NCBI GenBank assembly: GCA_016195685.1
Contig: JACPZE010000023.1
Span: forward strand, 1 to 45,252
Length of the DNA: 45,252 nt
Reading direction: 5' to 3'
Source: Candidatus Gottesmanbacteria bacterium
GTDB lineage: Bacteria; Patescibacteriota; Microgenomatia; 2-02-FULL-39-11
The notes beneath the pieces were generated by a model. That model had not been told where the DNA came from and made no database searches. It was given only the letters and a program-made list of their open reading frames with translations. This document shows positions 42,241-45,252 of this stretch, piece by piece; the stretch's first letter is position 1; each line of letters opens with the position of its first letter. Position numbers and translations under genes: made by a program.

Positions 42241-43438
42241 TTTGTCGCTTACTTCTATCATTTTTTACAGATTGAATTGTGGAAAAAATTATTTCTGCGC
42301 TTTTTTCCCAATCATATCTTTCAATTTGAATAAGACCTTTTTTTATCAAGTCTTGCCTTCTTAGGTTATTATAACACGCTTCTTTTAATCCATTTGCAAT
42401 ACTTCTTACATCGAAAGGATTAACCAAAATTGCTGCACCATTAGCTATTTCAGCTAGACTGATACCGCTACTCACCACCACCGGACATCCACATGCCATC
42501 GCTTCAATAACAGGTATCCCAAATCCTTCATATAAAGAAGGCAATACTAATGTTTTTGCACCTGCCATCAAATATTGCAAATCTTTATCAATTACATATC
42601 CTGTTATGATAATTGAATCTTTTCTACCGAATTTTGATTTTTTGATTTTATCAATTATTTCATCATTCATCCATCCTCCTCTTCCCTCTTTAATCATGCC
42701 ACAAATAACTAATTGCAACCCTGGATAATCATTATTTAATAATCTGAAGGCATCAATTAGTCTTGAGATATTTTTCCTCGGCTGTATTGTGCCGACATAA
42801 AGAATATATTCTCTATCTATCTTAAACTTTTGAATTGTACTTTTTATTTTTGATTTTTGATTTTTGATTTGTGTATTAAATTTATTTTTATCGTATCCTG
42901 GATATGCTACGACAATTTTATCTGGAGAAATTTTATAATAATTACTAATATCATTCTTACTAAACTCAGAAATAGTTATTATTTTTTTTGCTTGCCTAAT
43001 ACTGTATTCAGTCCAGTTTCTAAGCTGATATAAATCTTTTTTCAAAAACATTTTTGGAAATTTGATGAAAGAAAGGTCGAAAATTGTTATTAACGAAGGG
43101 ATTGGACAAAATCTGGGCGCATAATGAGTAAGCGAAAAAAATATATCAGGAGCTTTTCGAGTAATTTTCTCTTTCCAAAGCTGGAAAGGTAACCCTATTT
43201 GCGTCCAGAAATTGACAGGTTTAACAATTTTATATTCGAAGTTACTATCTTCTGATGGTAAATCTTTTAACGGTGAGTTTTTAAGGTAAATTTGAAATTT
43301 GAAATTTGCCCGCCCCGTGCTGATCGAGGCCGGGGAAATTTGGAATTTCTTGAATTGTCTCAACAATTCAAGAGAGTATACACCGCTCCCTGTCCTTATT
43401 TTTTGATTAGCTTCATTACCATCAATACCAACTATCAT
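42233..43438 (-). CDS. GT4 family glycosyltransferase with repeat-derived inserts
   Basis: A 401-residue GT-B enzyme. MIVGIDGNEANQKIRTGSGV begins the N-terminal domain; YILYVGTIQPRKNISRLIDA, SIIITGYVIDKDLQYLMAGA and VLPSLYEGFGIPVIEAMACG make the donor domain. Two unusual stretches occur. Near residues 32-44 QISPASISTGRANF is encoded by a GC-rich block flanked by AAATTTG heptamers. Near 190-200 KNQKSKIK is encoded by TTTGATT heptamers just before the conserved YILYVGT strand. Both are in frame, so the gene looks functional. It lies 3 bp after another GT4 gene. Confidence 0.9.
   Translation of the reverse strand: MIVGIDGNEANQKIRTGSGVYSLELLRQFKKFQISPASISTGRANFKFQIYLKNSPLKDLPSEDSNFEYKIVKPVNFWTQIGLPFQLWKEKITRKAPDIFFSLTHYAPRFCPIPSLITIFDLSFIKFPKMFLKKDLYQLRNWTEYSIRQAKKIITISEFSKNDISNYYKISPDKIVVAYPGYDKNKFNTQIKNQKSKIKSTIQKFKIDREYILYVGTIQPRKNISRLIDAFRLLNNDYPGLQLVICGMIKEGRGGWMNDEIIDKIKKSKFGRKDSIIITGYVIDKDLQYLMAGAKTLVLPSLYEGFGIPVIEAMACGCPVVVSSGISLAEIANGAAILVNPFDVRSIANGLKEACYNNLRRQDLIKKGLIQIERYDWEKSAEIIFSTIQSVKNDRSKRQNG
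42850..42870. repeat. Heptamer tandem repeat inside a GT4 gene
   Basis: Three adjacent 7-bp units TTTGATT on the plus strand within a longer T-rich run. On the coding (minus) strand they give a lysine/serine/glutamine-rich linker between the two GT-B domains. The unit length is the same as in the rsmH tract. Confidence 0.75.
43296..43350. repeat. AAATTTG heptamers flanking a GC-rich inverted-repeat block
   Basis: On the plus strand three tandem AAATTTG units (43296-43316) are followed by a 27-bp GC-rich block (43317-43343) and one more AAATTTG (43344-43350). The block begins CCCGCCCCG and ends CCGGGG, so the arms can pair (CCCCG with CGGGG) around TGCTGATCGAGG. The block reads in frame as PASISTGRA in the glycosyltransferase. 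It stands out against the AT-rich surroundings. Confidence 0.8.
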
Positions 43439-43441
43439 ATA

Positions 43442-44575
43442 TTATTTGTATAAATTTTTATAAATATTTAAGAAAGATTTAGCGGTTTTATCCCAGTTAA
43501 ATCTATATACATTTTCTTTTCCTTTAGTAATGAATTCTTTGCGTAAACTATTATCTACAAAAAGTTGTATCATTTTTGATGAAATATCTTCTATAATTTG
43601 CGGATCAACAATTAATGCAGCATCGGCAACCACTTCAGAAAGGCTTCCTTGATTTGACGTTATCACTGGGCAACCACAAGCCATTGCTTCAAGCACGGGA
43701 AATCCGAATCCTTCATAAAAAGAGGGGTATAGAAACATTGACGCTCCAGTATAAAGGCTTGGTAAATCATCTTTGGAAACATATCCTAAAGATTTAATTT
43801 TATTTCTCGGTTTCCATTTTTCCCCCCAGCCAAATTTTCCAACTAACACAAGCTCTACTGGATTTTTTCTCGATGCAATAAGAGAATGCTTTAAAAAAAG
43901 TTCGAATGCAGAAATAATTCCCTTCAGATTTTTCCTTGGTTCAATTGTTCCAACAGAAAGAATATAATCATCATATAAGCCATATTTTTGTCTTATCTTC
44001 TGTATTTTATCGCTAGGTTCCGGAATAAATTTTTCTGATATACCAGGATATATAACTTCTATTTTATCTTTATTAAAATGTAAAATATCTATCAGCTCCC
44101 TTTTTGTTGAATTAGAATCTGCCACTACCATATCACACTCTTTTTTAACCAATTCAAGTCTTCTCTTCTGTACTTGAACAATGTAAGGATGGGATACATC
44201 CGGGTATTTATAAACTAGAAGATCATGAACTGTCGTAATTTTTTTTGCCTTTGTTGGAGGTTGTATCCAATCAGAAGAATAAAATATGTCTATATCGTCA
44301 ATAAATGTTTCAATATTTATTAAATGCAGTTTATTCCATATAAATTCGCCAATCCGAGGCGGAATATGAAAAAAACGGCCTTCTACATTTTGATATGATG
44401 CTTTAAGTTGATCAATATAATCTTTAAAAAAGTTAAACTTACGTAGTGATATGCCGAATAAAATATACTCATTTTTTGTGTCACTTTTGAGTAGATTTCT
44501 TACCAACTGATCAGTATAGGTAGCTACACCTGTTCCTTTGTAAACTAATTGAGATATATCAATTGCGATTTTCAT
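43442..44575 (-). CDS. GT4 family glycosyltransferase
   Basis: A 377-residue GT-B enzyme, close in layout to its downstream neighbour and probably a paralogue. MKIAIDISQLVYKGTGVATY at the start, TVHDLLVYKYPDVSHPY, VVADSNSTKRELIDIL, YILSVGTIEPRKNLKGIISA, then MFLYPSFYEGFGFPVLEAMA in the donor site and NQGSLSEVVADAALIVDP. No inserts of the kind seen in the neighbour are present. It overlaps the methyltransferase gene by 17 bp. Confidence 0.92.
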   Translation of the reverse strand: MKIAIDISQLVYKGTGVATYTDQLVRNLLKSDTKNEYILFGISLRKFNFFKDYIDQLKASYQNVEGRFFHIPPRIGEFIWNKLHLINIETFIDDIDIFYSSDWIQPPTKAKKITTVHDLLVYKYPDVSHPYIVQVQKRRLELVKKECDMVVADSNSTKRELIDILHFNKDKIEVIYPGISEKFIPEPSDKIQKIRQKYGLYDDYILSVGTIEPRKNLKGIISAFELFLKHSLIASRKNPVELVLVGKFGWGEKWKPRNKIKSLGYVSKDDLPSLYTGASMFLYPSFYEGFGFPVLEAMACGCPVITSNQGSLSEVVADAALIVDPQIIEDISSKMIQLFVDNSLRKEFITKGKENVYRFNWDKTAKSFLNIYKNLYK

Positions 44576-45252
44576 TTTTAATCTTCACAAAAAATAACTG
44601 CCGGTAATACGGCGGTTTATCTATCAATCGAAACAGCGGAATTGCAAATAGTAATATTTTCCTGAAAAAAACATCTACTAATAAATTTTTTGTTATCCAT
44701 CCTCTCATCAAAAATGCACGCAAATTTAGATTTTCATTGCCCTGTTCGTTTATATCCACTTTTTTATGATAATTTTTTGCACTATTTTTTATCATCTTAT
44801 AGATTTCCACTCTCTTAGGCAATCCCTCGGTAATTTGTTCTTTAAAAAAATCATATTCCTGTCCTATTTTTTCTTTAAAATAATTATGAAATATAATATC
44901 TTGCACCTGAGCTTTTTTCCCTGCCGGCACTCCGATTAAAAGCCATTTATCGGCGACCCTCACCATTTCGTTTATGGCTATTGATCTATCTTGACTGGAT
45001 AAATGCTCCAACATATCCATACTGATTACCAAATCAAAAGATGAATCGGCAAAAGGAAGTTTTACAACCGAAGCCTTCATCTTTCTAAGTAGGGGGTGAA
45101 ACGGTGGGCGAAAACGGATATCTGCTCCAGTTACCTTCCTTTTTAGATAAGGTGCTATTCCCAACCCGTCTGAACCTACTTCCAATATTTTATTTACTTT
45201 CGACATTTTTCGTATTTGGTCTACAAATGGAAGATATCTTAGGGCAATAGCC
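44559..45252 (-). CDS. Class I SAM-dependent methyltransferase, partial at right edge
   Basis: The frame stays open to the right edge upstream of the internal ATG at 45206, reading AIALRYLPFVDQIRKMSKVN before the first motif, so the gene begins outside the window. The SAM-binding motif I is KILEVGSDGLGIAPYL; then VTGADIRF, VVKLPFADSSFDLVISMDML (motif II region) and EHLSSQDRSIAINEMVRVA, typical of Methyltransf_11. The C-terminal part (RKILLFAIPLFRLIDKPPYY) has a hydrophobic stretch. Its place at the head of the glycan genes suggests a sugar or lipid-linked glycan as substrate, which is not proven. Confidence 0.88.
   Translation of the reverse strand, partial: AIALRYLPFVDQIRKMSKVNKILEVGSDGLGIAPYLKRKVTGADIRFRPPFHPLLRKMKASVVKLPFADSSFDLVISMDMLEHLSSQDRSIAINEMVRVADKWLLIGVPAGKKAQVQDIIFHNYFKEKIGQEYDFFKEQITEGLPKRVEIYKMIKNSAKNYHKKVDINEQGNENLNLRAFLMRGWITKNLLVDVFFRKILLFAIPLFRLIDKPPYYRQLFFVKIKNENRN

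Overview
The window reads as a piece of a Candidate Phyla Radiation (Patescibacteria) chromosome, most likely a Microgenomates-type lineage. That placement is an inference from gene content and order, not from a marker search. It rests on an AT-rich sequence, almost no spacing between genes, many 1-26 bp overlaps, short versions of universal proteins (RecO 187 aa, MurE 414 aa), a DUF4012 protein beside a polyprenyl-phosphate sugar transferase, and one unbroken division and cell-wall cluster. TGA is used as a normal stop (for example between the ftsL-like gene and ftsI), so the recoded Gracilibacteria/Absconditabacteria type is unlikely.

Layout. (1) Positions 1-3224 are a small block apart from the rest: a partial minus-strand gene for a concanavalin/LamG-like domain protein at the left edge, then a plus-strand trio of a ChrA-family chromate transporter, a molybdate/tungstate-type ABC permease and its ATPase. 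(2) Positions 3292-26911, all minus strand, form a complete dcw-type cluster, read right to left: mraZ, rsmH, ftsL-like, ftsI, murE, pgeF, murC, murB, murA, a glmU-like gene, glmS, an alpha/beta hydrolase, murF (with a membrane domain), a DegT aminotransferase, a FemAB-like transferase, dgkA, mraY, ftsW, murG, ftsQ, ftsA, ftsZ. It makes UDP-GlcNAc precursors, the UDP-MurNAc-pentapeptide, lipid I and II, and the divisome. (3) Positions 27070-29616 hold a small membrane-anchored protein, glyS and recO. A T-box riboswitch with its own consensus promoter lies between recO and glyS. (4) Positions 29613-45252, also minus strand, are a surface-polysaccharide locus: DUF4012 protein, priming sugar transferase, GDP-mannose pyrophosphorylase, seven glycosyltransferases (five GT4, two GT2), an O-antigen ligase/polymerase fused to a GT-C transferase, a hexapeptide acyltransferase and a partial methyltransferase at the right edge.

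How it works together. About 42 kb is transcribed leftwards: glycan export and assembly genes first, then glycine-tRNA charging, then the wall and division cluster. Promoters can be proposed before glyS (consensus -35 and -10), before mraZ (with GTGAAAA repeats that may be operator elements) and before dgkA (apparently leaderless).

Most notable points: the glyS T-box, whose whole specifier stem appears to be a single short hairpin with a GGC loop at the very 5' end of the transcript; the loss of the usual N-terminal substrate domain in both MurE and MurF, with a multi-span membrane domain in MurF; a family of 7-bp tandem repeats and GC-rich palindromic inserts sitting in frame inside conserved genes; and an oxyanion-transport block without a recognisable binding protein. 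No rRNA, tRNA, CRISPR array, transposase or integrase was found. No stretch over 300 bases is without a gene; the largest gap is the 158-bp mraZ upstream region.
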